Assembly: GCA_040081265.1 (NCBI GenBank)
Contig: JBEBGV010000016.1
Coordinates: 17,291 to 81,290 of the forward strand
Length of the DNA stretch: 64,000 nucleotides
Reading direction: 5' to 3'
From: JBEBGV01 sp040081265
Lineage (GTDB): Bacteria; Acidobacteriota; Vicinamibacteria; Vicinamibacterales; UBA2999
Shown here one piece after another: positions 16,750 through 26,747 of this stretch (positions are counted from its first letter, which is position 1; every line of letters starts with the position of its first letter). The notes beneath the pieces are model-generated. The model did not search any database. It had not been told where the DNA came from and worked only from the letters and a program-made list of their open reading frames with translations. The position numbers and the translations under genes were made by a program.

Positions 16750-17600
16750 TATTCCCCACCCACTCCCTTTGATCGTGCGGACCGACCGGCGCTTCCCGGG
16801 CGGACGAACACGCGTGAGCCATATCGCAGGTCAACCGTCACGACATCCGGGACGTCGGTTCGCAGCGTCGGCGCCAGGTCCAGATACGCCTGCAGACGCT
16901 CGGCAAACCGTGTATCGCCGAGGAACAGTTGCGCCGTGTCCCCTTTGATCACCACAACTGCGTTGCGCTCATCGGATACGTCAACCTGGGACAAGCGGTT
17001 GGCGAGATCGGGGGTGCGCTGGAGTTCAGAAAGCAGGCGGACGGCGAGCGCGGCGCGCGACTGCTCGATTGCCCCGACCTCGAGGTCGTCTGCGTAGGCA
17101 AGTCCGTCGATGATTGGCAGGTCCAGATCCTTGTAGTTGGGACCAAAGGCGTCGATGATCACGCCTCGTCGGTCGATGACGTTCAATGTATCTCCGATTC
17201 GTCCGATTGCCATCGGCTGACGCTCGGTAATCGTGACCGCGACTGTTCCGGGCAACACCCGACGGATGGAAGCGTCAGCGACCCAGGAGAGCTGTCTCAC
17301 GCGGTCGCGCCATGGATCGAGCTCCACGCTGAACATTCCACGACCGACAAGGTCGGCCAGTTCCTCCTGCACCACGCCTTCGGGCATCCGCACTGCGCCC
17401 TCGACAGTGATCGTCGTGATCGTCAGCGCCGTGGAGCTCACAATCGCGGTGATGCCCACGTACGCCGCCGTCGTCACCGCCACGACCGCGCCGGCGATGA
17501 TGCCGGCCTTGGTCCAGGTGCCACGATCCAGGACCCGTTTGCGGCGGGGACTGACATGGGCGCGACGGAAACGCTTGTCCGCAGGTGCAGCAACCCGCAT
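16749..17600 (-). CDS. ftsQ: cell division protein FtsQ
   Basis: A 283-residue protein. A basic cytoplasmic N-terminus (RRAHVSPRRKRV) precedes a membrane helix near 33-55. The POTRA domain follows (ALTITTITVEGAVRMPEGVVQEEL) and then the FtsQ domain (WVADASIRRVLPGTVAVTITERQPMA). It links early and late division proteins. It sits directly after murC (1-base overlap), where many bacteria have murB and ddl in between. Confidence 0.94.
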   Translation of the reverse strand: MRVAAPADKRFRRAHVSPRRKRVLDRGTWTKAGIIAGAVVAVTTAAYVGITAIVSSTALTITTITVEGAVRMPEGVVQEELADLVGRGMFSVELDPWRDRVRQLSWVADASIRRVLPGTVAVTITERQPMAIGRIGDTLNVIDRRGVIIDAFGPNYKDLDLPIIDGLAYADDLEVGAIEQSRAALAVRLLSELQRTPDLANRLSQVDVSDERNAVVVIKGDTAQLFLGDTRFAERLQAYLDLAPTLRTDVPDVVTVDLRYGSRVFVRPGSAGRSARSKGVGGE

Positions 17601-19012
17601 CAGCGCCCCGCCCCCTCGCGATGCCGCAGAGCCTCGAGCAGCCGCGCCGGCAGCGTCCCGATCGATCCAGCACCAAGCGTCAGCACGACGTCGCCGGGCC
17701 TTGCCGTTCGCATCAGGTCGCTGAGCACATCGTCGAGCGTGTGGGCGATACGGGTCGGGCGACGGGATCCGCGTGTGACCGCTTCGGCCAGCGCCTCCAC
17801 CGACACGCCTGGAATCGGCTCCTCGCCAGCCGCATAGATGTCGGTCAGCACGATCTCGTCTGCCTCCCTGAGTGAAGGACCGAAGTCGTCCAGCAACTGA
17901 GCCGTCCGGGAGTAGCGATGCGGCTGGAACACCACCACGAGCCGACGATTGGAGATCGTTCTGGCAGCTGCCAGGACAGCGGCAATCTCGGTCGGATGGT
18001 GGCCGTAGTCGTCGATCACCGCAATTCCTGACGCCTCACCATGCTTCTCGAATCGTCGCTCGGCACCCTGGAAGCCGGAAAGCGCCTCGGCCGCGATGGC
18101 AAAATCCACCCCGAGTTCGTCGGCGACGGCGATGGCCGCGAGCGCGTTCAGCACATTGTGGCGTCCGGGCACCGACAGGGTCAGTTCGCCCATCCGCAGC
18201 AGCGCCCCCTTGTGGTGGCGGTGAACGGTTGCGCGCGCGCCAAACGCGCCGAGGGTCAGGCCGGTGCCCACAAACGTTGCGTCTGGCGTTTCAAGTCCGT
18301 AGCTCACGACCCTCCGTTTCAATTGCGGCAGCAGCGGTGACAACAGGGGATCGTCCGCGCAGGCCACAACGGCCCCGTAGAAAGGAACCCGGTTGGCAAA
18401 GGCAACAAACGCCTGCTGGAGATCCTCGAACCCCCCGTAGCTCTCCATGTGTTCACGGTCGATGTTGGTGATTACCGCCACTGACGGAGACAGGACGAGA
18501 AACGAACGGTCGCTCTCATCCGCCTCGGCAACCATGTAGGTCCCCCGCCCGAGTCTGGCATTGCTGCCGAACGCGCTCAGCCGGCCGCCGATGACGGCAG
18601 TGGGATCCAGTCCCGCGTGTTCCAGCACGACGGCGATCATCGACGTCGTTGTCGTCTTGCCGTGCGCGCCGGCGACCGCGACCGAGAACCGCAACCGCAT
18701 CAGCTCGCCGAGCATCTCCGCCCTGGGGATGACAGGAATGCCCCGATGGCGGGCCTCGACGACTTCGGCATTGCCCGGCTTGACCGCGGACGAGACGACG
18801 ACCACGTCGGCTTCGCCCACGTTGGACGCGGCATGTCCTTCGAAGACGGTCACGCCGCATCGATCCCGAAGGCGATCGGTCACTGCCGACGCCCGGGCAT
18901 CGGAGCCGCTCACCTCGTAGTCGAGGTTGGCCAGCAGTTCGGCAATTCCGCTCATTCCAATGCCGCCGACTCCCACGAAATGAATCCGCCTCGTCTTACC
19001 CAGCAAGAGCAA
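17600..19012 (-). CDS. murC: UDP-N-acetylmuramate-L-alanine ligase MurC
   Basis: A 470-residue Mur ligase that adds L-alanine to UDP-MurNAc. N-terminal Rossmann motif FVGVGGIGMSGIAELL; ATP loop AGAHGKTTTTSM; later VIDDYGHHPTEIAAVL and VFQPHRYSRT, both typical of MurC. The TTG start overlaps the end of murG by 17 bases. An in-frame alternative TTG two codons later gives nearly the same protein. Confidence 0.96.
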   Translation of the reverse strand: MLLLGKTRRIHFVGVGGIGMSGIAELLANLDYEVSGSDARASAVTDRLRDRCGVTVFEGHAASNVGEADVVVVSSAVKPGNAEVVEARHRGIPVIPRAEMLGELMRLRFSVAVAGAHGKTTTTSMIAVVLEHAGLDPTAVIGGRLSAFGSNARLGRGTYMVAEADESDRSFLVLSPSVAVITNIDREHMESYGGFEDLQQAFVAFANRVPFYGAVVACADDPLLSPLLPQLKRRVVSYGLETPDATFVGTGLTLGAFGARATVHRHHKGALLRMGELTLSVPGRHNVLNALAAIAVADELGVDFAIAAEALSGFQGAERRFEKHGEASGIAVIDDYGHHPTEIAAVLAAARTISNRRLVVVFQPHRYSRTAQLLDDFGPSLREADEIVLTDIYAAGEEPIPGVSVEALAEAVTRGSRRPTRIAHTLDDVLSDLMRTARPGDVVLTLGAGSIGTLPARLLEALRHREGAGR

Positions 19013-20075
19013 GAACCCTGTCCACGATCACCCTGGCCGCGTCCGGACGCGCAAGTCCTCGCGCCGCCGTGCCCAGTCGAAGGCGACGTTCCGCATCAGA
19101 GGCCAGCGCGAGCACCTCGTGTGCCAGACGCTCGCCAGTCAGCTCGCGCTGCTCGATCATCACGGCAGCCGCCCGCGCCACCATGGCCTCGGCATTCCGT
19201 CGCTGATGGTCATCGGTGGCGGTCGGCAGCGGAACCAGAATGGCCGCTCGACCCGCCGCACTGACCTCGGCGATGGTGGTCGCCCCTGCACGGCAGACGA
19301 TGACGTCCGCCGCGTCCATTTCCTTCTGCATGTCGTACAGGAACGGCTCGACGCGCGCCGGCAGATTGGCGCTGCGATACCGCTCACGGACGAACTCGAC
19401 ATCCCGCTCGCCAGTCTGGTGGGTGACACCCAGGCGTCCGTCCTGTGCCAGAGTCGGCGCCGCCTCCACCATTGCCACATTGACCGCGTGGGCCCCCTGC
19501 GATCCACCGAACACCAGAACGTTCACCGCCCTGTCGTCGTGGCCAGGTGACACCGCCGGACTCTCGAAGAACTCGGCACGCACTGGATTCCCTGAGACGA
19601 ATGCCCGCCCGCCGAACACCGTCGCGCTCTCTGGATACGTCACCGCGGCAGCGCTGACGACACGAGCCAGAAGCCGGTTCGTGAGTCCAGGCGTCGCGTT
19701 CTGTTCCATCAGCAGCGTCGGAATGCCCCTGAGAGCCGCCAGCAACACCACCGGACCCGAGCTGTAGCCGCCGACGCCAACGACCACGGCTGGCCGCAGG
19801 CGTGAGAGCGCGCGCCAGCTGTCCCAGGCGCTGAGCGGCAGCAGCACGACGGCGCGGAGGACGGCGGCGAGCGACTTTCCCTTCAGCCCAGCGCTTCGAA
19901 TCAGGGCCAGTGGAAACCCCTCTCTGGGAATGACACGGGCCTCAATCCCCGCGGCTGTTCCCACAAAGGTCACCACGGCGTCGGGCAGACGCGCCTGGAG
20001 CGCCCGCGCGACGGCCAGGCCGGGATACAAATGTCCCCCGGTCCCACCGCCGGCGATGACCACAGACAGGCTCAC
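18996..20075 (-). CDS. murG: lipid II synthase MurG
   Basis: A 359-residue GT28 glycosyltransferase that adds GlcNAc to lipid I on the inner membrane face. N-terminal loop IAGGGTGGHLYPGLAVARAL; membrane-contact stretch; C-terminal nucleotide-binding VFGGSQGAHAVN and CRAGATTIAEVSAAGRAAILVPLP. The GTG start overlaps the ftsW stop by 4 bases. Confidence 0.96.
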   Translation of the reverse strand: MSLSVVIAGGGTGGHLYPGLAVARALQARLPDAVVTFVGTAAGIEARVIPREGFPLALIRSAGLKGKSLAAVLRAVVLLPLSAWDSWRALSRLRPAVVVGVGGYSSGPVVLLAALRGIPTLLMEQNATPGLTNRLLARVVSAAAVTYPESATVFGGRAFVSGNPVRAEFFESPAVSPGHDDRAVNVLVFGGSQGAHAVNVAMVEAAPTLAQDGRLGVTHQTGERDVEFVRERYRSANLPARVEPFLYDMQKEMDAADVIVCRAGATTIAEVSAAGRAAILVPLPTATDDHQRRNAEAMVARAAAVMIEQRELTGERLAHEVLALASDAERRLRLGTAARGLARPDAARVIVDRVLALAG

Positions 20076-21184
20076 TGGCTGACCTGCGCTCCTGAAACTT
20101 CGTGCTGTGAGATGTTCAACAGGACACCCATGCCCAGCAGGTTCACCAGCAGCGACGAACCTCCGGCGCTCACAAACGGCAGCGGGATTCCCTTGGTCGG
20201 CAGGATGCCGATGACCACGCTCATGTTGACAAACGCCTGCACGGCAATCATCACTGTCAGACCGAGGGCAACTAACGATCCAAAGGGATCCTCGGCACGT
20301 GTCGCGACCCTCAGCCCGCGCCAGGCAATCACGGCGAAGCAGATCAGGACACCACTGGCGCCGATCAGACCCAGCTCTTCGCTGATCACGGCATAGATGA
20401 AGTCGGTGTGCGGCTCAGGCAGATAGAAGAGCTTCTGCACGCCGGCCATCAGGCCCTTGCCGGCGACGCCTCCGGTTCCAACCGCGATGAGCGACTGGAT
20501 GATCTGAAAGCCGGCGCCCTGTGGATCCTTCCAGGGGTCCAGGAAGATCATGAATCGCTCGACGCGATACGGCGCCGCCATCATGACGAAGTACAGGGCC
20601 GGCACCATCACCAGAAGCGACCCGACGATGTACTTGTAGTGAAGCCCCGCGGCAAAGACCATTACCGCAACGATGGCCAGGAGCATCATCGACGTGCCGA
20701 AGTCCGGCTGCAGCAGGATGAGCCCGACCAGGACGGCCGACACCAGCGCGATCGGCAGCAGTGAATAGGACACCTCGTCAATGCGGTGCCGACGCCGCTC
20801 GAGCATCATCGCCGTGAACAGCACACAGGCCAGCTTCGCCAGCTCGGACGGCTGGATGCCAAGCCCGCCAATCCCGAACCAGCGGCGCGTCCCGTTGACG
20901 GGCGAACTGAAGAGGACCGCCCCGAGCATCAACCCGACGACACCGAGCAGACCCCAGATGAACTGTTCGTTGCGATAACTGCGATAGTCGACGCGCATGG
21001 CCAGGTACAGCAGCGCGACGCCAAGCGCCGCCCACATGGCCTGTCTGGTGACGAACAGGTATGGCTGGTTGAATCGTTCAAGGGCGACAACGGCTGATGC
21101 GCTGTAGACCATGACGATGCTCGAGCAGAGGAGCAGCAGCGTCGCCGTAAAGAGAATGCGGTCTGATTTGAGTTTCCGTGCCAT
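20072..21184 (-). CDS. ftsW: septal peptidoglycan glycosyltransferase FtsW
   Basis: A 370-residue SEDS family protein with about ten membrane helices. Conserved loop GIGGLGIQPSELAKLACVLF; catalytic-side loop with LPEPHTDFIYAVISEELGLIG; C-terminal PFVSAGGSSLLVNLLGMGVLLNIS. It polymerises lipid II together with the FtsI partner encoded upstream. The 172-base gap before it is the only large break in the cluster and can fold into a long hairpin. Confidence 0.96.
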   Translation of the reverse strand: MARKLKSDRILFTATLLLLCSSIVMVYSASAVVALERFNQPYLFVTRQAMWAALGVALLYLAMRVDYRSYRNEQFIWGLLGVVGLMLGAVLFSSPVNGTRRWFGIGGLGIQPSELAKLACVLFTAMMLERRRHRIDEVSYSLLPIALVSAVLVGLILLQPDFGTSMMLLAIVAVMVFAAGLHYKYIVGSLLVMVPALYFVMMAAPYRVERFMIFLDPWKDPQGAGFQIIQSLIAVGTGGVAGKGLMAGVQKLFYLPEPHTDFIYAVISEELGLIGASGVLICFAVIAWRGLRVATRAEDPFGSLVALGLTVMIAVQAFVNMSVVIGILPTKGIPLPFVSAGGSSLLVNLLGMGVLLNISQHEVSGAQVSQ

Positions 21185-21240
21185 ACGTTCTTTCCCTGAC
21201 TGTCCGTGATCGACTAAGATCCCGCTCCCCGGGGTGAACG

Positions 21241-21343
21241 GTCAGCCGTCGTCAGCCGGCTTGTGGATTGGGACATCCACCTCGCAGACCGGGGTAGTCT
21301 GCGTTCCCAGCGGTAGGCTCCCAATCGCGCCAGGCCGGCTGAC
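21241..21343. repeat. nested hairpin element in the ftsW-murD gap
   Basis: Three nested inverted repeats share one axis. GTCAGCCGGC (21251-21260) pairs with GCCGGCTGAC (21334-21343). ATTGGGA (21267-21273) pairs with TCCCAAT (21319-21325). CGCAGAC (21283-21289) pairs with GTCTGCG (21297-21303) around a 7-base loop. GTCAGCCG also occurs as a direct copy at 21241-21248. There is no T tract, so it does not look like a simple terminator. It may be a processing or stability element in the dcw mRNA or a small mobile repeat. Confidence 0.6.
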
Positions 21344-21356
21344 AACAGCTCACTGT

Positions 21357-22730
21357 TCACCTCGGCTCTACACGCGCCTTGAGGCGCGCCACTTCCTCCT
21401 TGAAGATCCGTCCACGCTCGGCGTAGTCGCGGAACCAGTCGAAGCTCGCACACGCCGGTGCCAGCAGCACGACGCCCCCGGGGCTGGCCAGTTCATACGC
21501 GCGTTCCACGGCCTCCCGCATCGATTGCGCCTTCTCCACTTTCACCACCGACGCCACGGCGTCGACCACTGCCTGCGTCGCGTCACCAATCGCCACGACG
21601 GCGCGCCCATGAACGCGGAGCGCGTCTCCCAGTTCACCGAGATCGCCTCCCTTGAAGTGCCCGCCGATGATCGCCACGACGCCGCCATCAAAGCTCTCGA
21701 TTGAGCGGCGGGCCGCCTCGACGTTGGTGGCCTTCGAGTCGTTGACGAATCGGACGTCACCAACCGACCCAACCGGCTCCATGACGTGCTCGAGACCATG
21801 GAACCCGGCGAGCGCTTCCTTCATCTCAACGGGCCGAGCGCCGACCAGGTGCGCCACCGCAGTTGCGGCCAGCACGTTGTTGAGCATGTGACGTCCGGTG
21901 AGCTCGACGGCGTCGAGCGGAACGAGACGTTCAACATCTGTCCCCGTGCGACGAACAATCCAGTCGCCCTGGAGCAGAAACCCGTCGGCGATGGAGCCGG
22001 CGACCGAAAAGAACACCCGGGTCGCCGCGGTCCTTTTCGCATGCCGCATCACCGCTGCGTCGTCGGCGTTCAGCACCGCGAAGTCGGTAGCGGTCTGGTT
22101 GACAACCACGCGGGCTTTCGCTTCTGCATAGGCATCGAAGCTGGGATGCCGATCCAGGTGGTCATCGGCGAGGTTCAGCCACACCGCCATCCACGGCTTG
22201 AACGTGGTGGTCGTTTCGAGCTGGAAGCTGCTCGCTTCAACGACGTGGAACGTCTCGGGCGTGGAGCCATCGACCTGGGTGCTGAGCGGCACCCCGATGT
22301 TGCCACCGACGGCCGTCGCAAAGTGCGCCGCGGTCAGCATCCTTCCGATCAGTGTCGTCGTCGTGGACTTCCCCTTGGTGCCGGTGATCGCGATCACGCG
22401 ACCTTTCAGCCACCTCGACGCGAGCTCGAGCTCGCCGATGATCTCGACGTGGCGCTCACGGGCCGCATCGAACACCTCCTGCTCGAGCGGAACACCGGGA
22501 CTGGCCACCACCAGGTCGGCCGCGGCGAGGGACTCCGCACGATGTCCGCCAAGTTCGAGTGCGATGCCCTGCGCGCGAAGCCGATCGGCATCATCGAAGG
22601 TCTGGCGCATCTCCGTCAGGGTGACAAGGGCCCCGCGCCGCACCAGGAGTTCTGCCGCAGCAATCCCACTGCGGGCGGCGCCCACCACCACGACCTTCTT
22701 ACCACGCACGGAAAAGTCAGATCTCGTCAT
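21357..22730 (-). CDS. murD: UDP-MurNAc-L-Ala-D-glutamate ligase MurD
   Basis: A 457-residue Mur ligase. Rossmann start KKVVVVGAARSGIAAAELL; ATP loop ITGTKGKSTTTTLIGRM; central LNLADDHLDRHPSFDAYAEAK; C-terminal FVNDSKATNVEAARRSIESF and LLAPACASFDWFRDYAERG, which are MurD marks. Two bases separate it from mraY upstream, and 172 bases from ftsW downstream. Confidence 0.96.
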   Translation of the reverse strand: MTRSDFSVRGKKVVVVGAARSGIAAAELLVRRGALVTLTEMRQTFDDADRLRAQGIALELGGHRAESLAAADLVVASPGVPLEQEVFDAARERHVEIIGELELASRWLKGRVIAITGTKGKSTTTTLIGRMLTAAHFATAVGGNIGVPLSTQVDGSTPETFHVVEASSFQLETTTTFKPWMAVWLNLADDHLDRHPSFDAYAEAKARVVVNQTATDFAVLNADDAAVMRHAKRTAATRVFFSVAGSIADGFLLQGDWIVRRTGTDVERLVPLDAVELTGRHMLNNVLAATAVAHLVGARPVEMKEALAGFHGLEHVMEPVGSVGDVRFVNDSKATNVEAARRSIESFDGGVVAIIGGHFKGGDLGELGDALRVHGRAVVAIGDATQAVVDAVASVVKVEKAQSMREAVERAYELASPGGVVLLAPACASFDWFRDYAERGRIFKEEVARLKARVEPR

Positions 22731-22732
22731 GG

Positions 22733-23818
22733 CTATCTGAGCTTCAACGTGGTGAGGCTGAACAGCGCAAAGATCACGGCCAGGATCAGGAAGCGGGTGA
22801 TGACCTTCGGCTCGCTCCAGCCGATGAGCTCGAAGTGATGATGAAGAGGCGCCATCCTGAAGACGCGGCGACCAGTCATCTTGAAGTACGAGACCTGGAT
22901 GATCACCGACATCGCCTCCATGACGAAGACGCCGCCGACGATCGGCAAAAGCAGCTCCTGCTTGATGAGGATCGCCACCGTGCCGAGCGCTCCGCCAAGC
23001 CCCAGCGAGCCGACGTCCCCCATGAAGATCTCCGCGGGGTAGGAGTTGTACCAGAGGAAGCCCAGGCTGGCGCCGACAAGCGCTCCGCAGAACACCGTCA
23101 ACTCACCCGCCGGAGCAAATCTCACCAGCAGCAGGTACTGGGCCAGCACAGCGTGCCCTGTGACATACGCGAGAGCCGTGAACGCCGCGGCCGCGACGCC
23201 GAATGTGCTGATCGCCAGCCCATCGAGACCGTCGGTCAGGTTCACCGCGTTTGTCGCACCGACCAGGACGAGGGTCGCAAACGCCACGTAGAACCATCCC
23301 AGGTCTGGAATCAGGTTCTTGAAGAACGGGAAGATCACCCGAGTGTTGTAGAGATTCTCGCGAGCCAGCATCATCAGCGCGACGCCCACGCCGATGCCCA
23401 CAAGAATCTGCAGGCCCATCTTGTAGCGTGGAATCAGGCCATGATGTGACCGCCTGACGATCTTCAGGTAGTCGTCGGTAAAACCCACAGCGCCGAAGGC
23501 GGCGGTCGAGAGCACCGCGATCCAGACGTAGGCGTTGGTCAAGTCTGCCCAGAGCAGCGTCGGAACCAGTGCTGCTGCGAGGATGAGCAGCCCGCCCATC
23601 GTGGGCGTCCCGGCCTTGGCTCGATGTGATTGTGGACCTTCCTGGCGAATCACCTGCCCGATCTGGAATTCGCGCAACTTTCGAATCATCCAGGGGCCCA
23701 GCAGAAGGCTCAGCACCAGTGCAGTCAGACTGGCCGCCGCCGTGCGGAACGTGATGTAGCGGGTCACGTTCAGCACGCCAATCGTCGTGTGCAGCGGGTA
23801 CAGGAGGTGATAGAGCAT
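22733..23818 (-). CDS. mraY: phospho-MurNAc-pentapeptide transferase MraY
   Basis: A 361-residue, ten-helix membrane enzyme that makes lipid I from UDP-MurNAc-pentapeptide and undecaprenyl phosphate. Aspartate motifs [12 protein letters not shown] and [13 protein letters not shown], then [14 protein letters not shown] and the histidine-rich [13 protein letters not shown] loop are all present. Overlaps the murF stop by one base. Confidence 0.97.
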   Translation of the reverse strand: MLYHLLYPLHTTIGVLNVTRYITFRTAAASLTALVLSLLLGPWMIRKLREFQIGQVIRQEGPQSHRAKAGTPTMGGLLILAAALVPTLLWADLTNAYVWIAVLSTAAFGAVGFTDDYLKIVRRSHHGLIPRYKMGLQILVGIGVGVALMMLARENLYNTRVIFPFFKNLIPDLGWFYVAFATLVLVGATNAVNLTDGLDGLAISTFGVAAAAFTALAYVTGHAVLAQYLLLVRFAPAGELTVFCGALVGASLGFLWYNSYPAEIFMGDVGSLGLGGALGTVAILIKQELLLPIVGGVFVMEAMSVIIQVSYFKMTGRRVFRMAPLHHHFELIGWSEPKVITRFLILAVIFALFSLTTLKLR

Positions 23819-25239
23819 CAGGCTCCTCCCGCCGTCAGACGATCAACAACGACATCGGTCCGGATGCCGCGCGAGCCCTTGACCAGCACGAGGTCACCCG
23901 GACGCACGAGTCCGGCTACGTAGTCGGCGGCCGCGGCGCTTCGCTCGCACCAGGTCACGGCATCAGGCGCCATCCCGGCGTTCAGCGCGCTGTCGGCCAG
24001 CGCCTTCGCTGCCGCGCCGCCAACCGTCACAAGCCAGGCGAGCCCAGCGGTGGCCGCAGCTTCTCCACATTCGCGATGCAGCCGGTCGGCGTGATCCCCG
24101 AGCTCCAGCATCTCGCCGAGCACTGCACCCTTGCGGCCGGTCCCTCGCTCATTGCGCATGACCTCGAGGGCACGGAGCAGCGCGGTCGGGCTCGAGTTGT
24201 ACGAATCGTCAATGACTGTCAGACCGTGCGCGCGTAGAACCGCGCCTCGCCGCTCGGCCGGCTTCGCAAGAGACGCGTGTCCGACGATGACATCGAGGGG
24301 AATGTCGAAGTGAATGGCGACGGCTGCCGCAGCGAGCACGTTGGCCAGATTGCCCCGCCCGAGGAGTCCAATCTCGAGTGGGCGCTCTCCGACTGGAGTC
24401 ACCAGCCGGGCGCGCATCCCGGATACGCCACGGTCTTCGACGTCTACTGCGCGAACCTGAGCGCCGGGGGAATAGCCAAACGTCACCGTGCGCCCTGGAA
24501 ACCCGCAGACCCGGGCCATCACGCGGGGATCATCGGCGTTGCACACAAGCAGATCAGCCGCGTCGGCACCCTCGAGGATCTCCGCCTTGGCGTCGGCAAT
24601 CGCATCGGGCGAGGCAAAGAAGCCGAGATGCGCGTCGCCGACATTCGTCCAGACCCGGACGTCCGGGTCGGCGATGCCGACAAGCGTGCTGATCTCGCCG
24701 CTGTGATTCATGCCCAGTTCCATGACCGCCACGTCCGGACGACGCCTCAGCTCCATGAGCGAGAACGGAAGCCCGATGTGATTGTTGAAGTTGCCCCTGT
24801 TCTTCACGACCGTGAGTCGTGTCGCCAGCATCCCGGCGACTGTTTCCTTGGTCGTGGTCTTGCCCGCACTGCCCGTAATCGCGACCACCCGCGTATCAAC
24901 CGCGCGCCGCACCGCCCGCGCCATATCCTGCAGGGCAACGACGGTGTCACCCACGACGACCACCCCGAATCCGCCCGCCTCGGTCGCCACTCCCAGCGAG
25001 TTCTGGCGATCGAACCACTCCCGCTCGACCACCGCACCGCTCGCACCCGCCCGGATCGCCGCCGCGACGTGGTCGTGACCGTCGTGCCTGGGGCCACGCA
25101 GGGCCACGAAGAAATCGCCGGTGCCGATCGTCCGCGTGTCGGTGACGACCTCACCCGCGATCGAGCCGGGATCCCCGATCACCAGGCGACCCGCAGTGGC
25201 TTCGGCGATCCACTGCAAGGTCAACGTCAGGGCACTCAC
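23818..25239 (-). CDS. murF: UDP-MurNAc-tripeptide-D-Ala-D-Ala ligase MurF
   Basis: A 473-residue Mur ligase that adds D-Ala-D-Ala. ATP loop [29 protein letters not shown] and [13 protein letters not shown] are typical; C-terminal [20 protein letters not shown]. The GTG start overlaps the murE stop by 4 bases. Its D-Ala-D-Ala substrate must come from a ligase encoded elsewhere, as no ddl lies in this cluster. Confidence 0.96.
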   Translation of the reverse strand: MSALTLTLQWIAEATAGRLVIGDPGSIAGEVVTDTRTIGTGDFFVALRGPRHDGHDHVAAAIRAGASGAVVEREWFDRQNSLGVATEAGGFGVVVVGDTVVALQDMARAVRRAVDTRVVAITGSAGKTTTKETVAGMLATRLTVVKNRGNFNNHIGLPFSLMELRRRPDVAVMELGMNHSGEISTLVGIADPDVRVWTNVGDAHLGFFASPDAIADAKAEILEGADAADLLVCNADDPRVMARVCGFPGRTVTFGYSPGAQVRAVDVEDRGVSGMRARLVTPVGERPLEIGLLGRGNLANVLAAAAVAIHFDIPLDVIVGHASLAKPAERRGAVLRAHGLTVIDDSYNSSPTALLRALEVMRNERGTGRKGAVLGEMLELGDHADRLHRECGEAAATAGLAWLVTVGGAAAKALADSALNAGMAPDAVTWCERSAAAADYVAGLVRPGDLVLVKGSRGIRTDVVVDRLTAGGA

Positions 25240-26747
25240 CCGACCCGCGCCTTCACTCGTCGTGCTTCGAGCGCCCCCCTCGCCACCGCGACATCGTCGA
25301 ACGGCAACTGCCGACCCGCGATCTCCTGCGACTTCTCATGGCCCTTGCCGGCAATCAGCACGATGTCGCCCGACGCCGCCTGGCGAATCGCGAAGCTGAT
25401 GGCGTCGGCCCGGTCCACGATCGTCTCGAGCTGAACGCCGCGCTTGGTCTCGGGGTCGGCGCCGAGGCGCACTTCGTCGATGATTCGCTCGGGATCCTCG
25501 TTGCGCGGGTTGTCGGACGTGATGACAACGAGATCGCTCAGACGCGCTGCAACCATTCCCATCAGGGGACGTTTGGTCCGGTCTCGTTCCCCACCGGCGC
25601 CAAAGACAGTCACCAGCCGGCGCGGCGCGAGCGAGCGCGCCGTCTCGAGCAGGTTTCGAAGCGCATCGTCGGTGTGCGCATAGTCGACGATGACCGCGAT
25701 GCCATCCCTCGGTTCGGACACGACCTCGAATCGACCAGGCACCCCGGCAAGTCCGGCGAGCCCGCGTTCAATCGCCGCAATCGGCACATCGAGCGCGAGC
25801 GCGGTGCCAATCGCCGCCAGGATGTTGTAGACGTTGACGCGGCCGACGAGCCGCGAGCGCACATGCACCACACCCGCCGGCGTGCGAGCGTCGAAGGTCA
25901 GACCGTCAACCGTGAATGAGAGCGGCCCTGGCGAGACATCGGCCGGGCGGTTGATGCCGTAGGTGATCGTCCTTGCCGTGGTGCCCGCCAGCGCGGCTCC
26001 GCGGGGGTCGTCGATGTTGACCACACCGGGCGCCTCGGCCGGCAGCATCTCGAATAGTCGACGCTTCGCGCCGAAGTAGCTCTCCATGTCGCCATGGAAA
26101 TCGAGGTGGTCACGGGTCAGGTTGGTGAACACTGCGACCTCGAACCGAATGCCGTCTACACGATGCAAGGCCAGTGCATGCGAGGTCACCTCCATGACAC
26201 ACGCTGCAGAACCGGCGTCGACCATGTCGCGCATCATCGCCTGGACGTCCGTGGCCTCTTGCGTGGTTCGCGTGGCGGGAACATCTCGACCACCCACGTT
26301 GTGACCGATCGTGCCCATCAGGCCGCAGCTGACTCCAGACGCCTCGAGAATCGCCCGCACGAGATAACTGGTCGTCGTTTTTCCGTTGGTGCCCGTAATA
26401 CCAACAACCCGAAGGTGCTGACTGGGATGTCCGAAGAAGGCGTCGGCGAGCAACGCGAGAGCCCGGCGCGCATCGGGCACCTGCATCCAGACCACACCCG
26501 CCACGGTCGCCGGTCGTTCGCTGACGACGGCCACGGCTCCCGCCGCAAGGGCGTCGTCGACAAACTGCAGGCCGTCGAATGCGCGTCCCTGAAGCGCCAC
26601 GAACACGCCGTTCGCTACCACCTTCCGGGAGTCACTGGTCACGCCGGCACACAGCTGATCGAGCCCGCGACCCTCCGACGGGGACACGACGACGCCCTGG
26701 GGCGAGAGCCTGGGTGCCACCGACGACAGGAGGTCGCGAACCTTCAT
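25236..26747 (-). CDS. murE: UDP-MurNAc-L-Ala-D-Glu-diaminopimelate ligase MurE
   Basis: A 503-residue Mur ligase. ATP loop ITGTNGKTTTSYLVRAIL; carbamylated-lysine region HGDMESYFGAKRRLFEML; amino-acid selecting motif SDNPRNEDPERI. The DNPR form is the one known from meso-diaminopimelate-adding enzymes rather than lysine-adding ones, so this organism should have DAP-type peptidoglycan. ATG overlaps the ftsI stop by 4 bases (ATGA). Confidence 0.96.
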   Translation of the reverse strand: MKVRDLLSSVAPRLSPQGVVVSPSEGRGLDQLCAGVTSDSRKVVANGVFVALQGRAFDGLQFVDDALAAGAVAVVSERPATVAGVVWMQVPDARRALALLADAFFGHPSQHLRVVGITGTNGKTTTSYLVRAILEASGVSCGLMGTIGHNVGGRDVPATRTTQEATDVQAMMRDMVDAGSAACVMEVTSHALALHRVDGIRFEVAVFTNLTRDHLDFHGDMESYFGAKRRLFEMLPAEAPGVVNIDDPRGAALAGTTARTITYGINRPADVSPGPLSFTVDGLTFDARTPAGVVHVRSRLVGRVNVYNILAAIGTALALDVPIAAIERGLAGLAGVPGRFEVVSEPRDGIAVIVDYAHTDDALRNLLETARSLAPRRLVTVFGAGGERDRTKRPLMGMVAARLSDLVVITSDNPRNEDPERIIDEVRLGADPETKRGVQLETIVDRADAISFAIRQAASGDIVLIAGKGHEKSQEIAGRQLPFDDVAVARGALEARRVKARVG

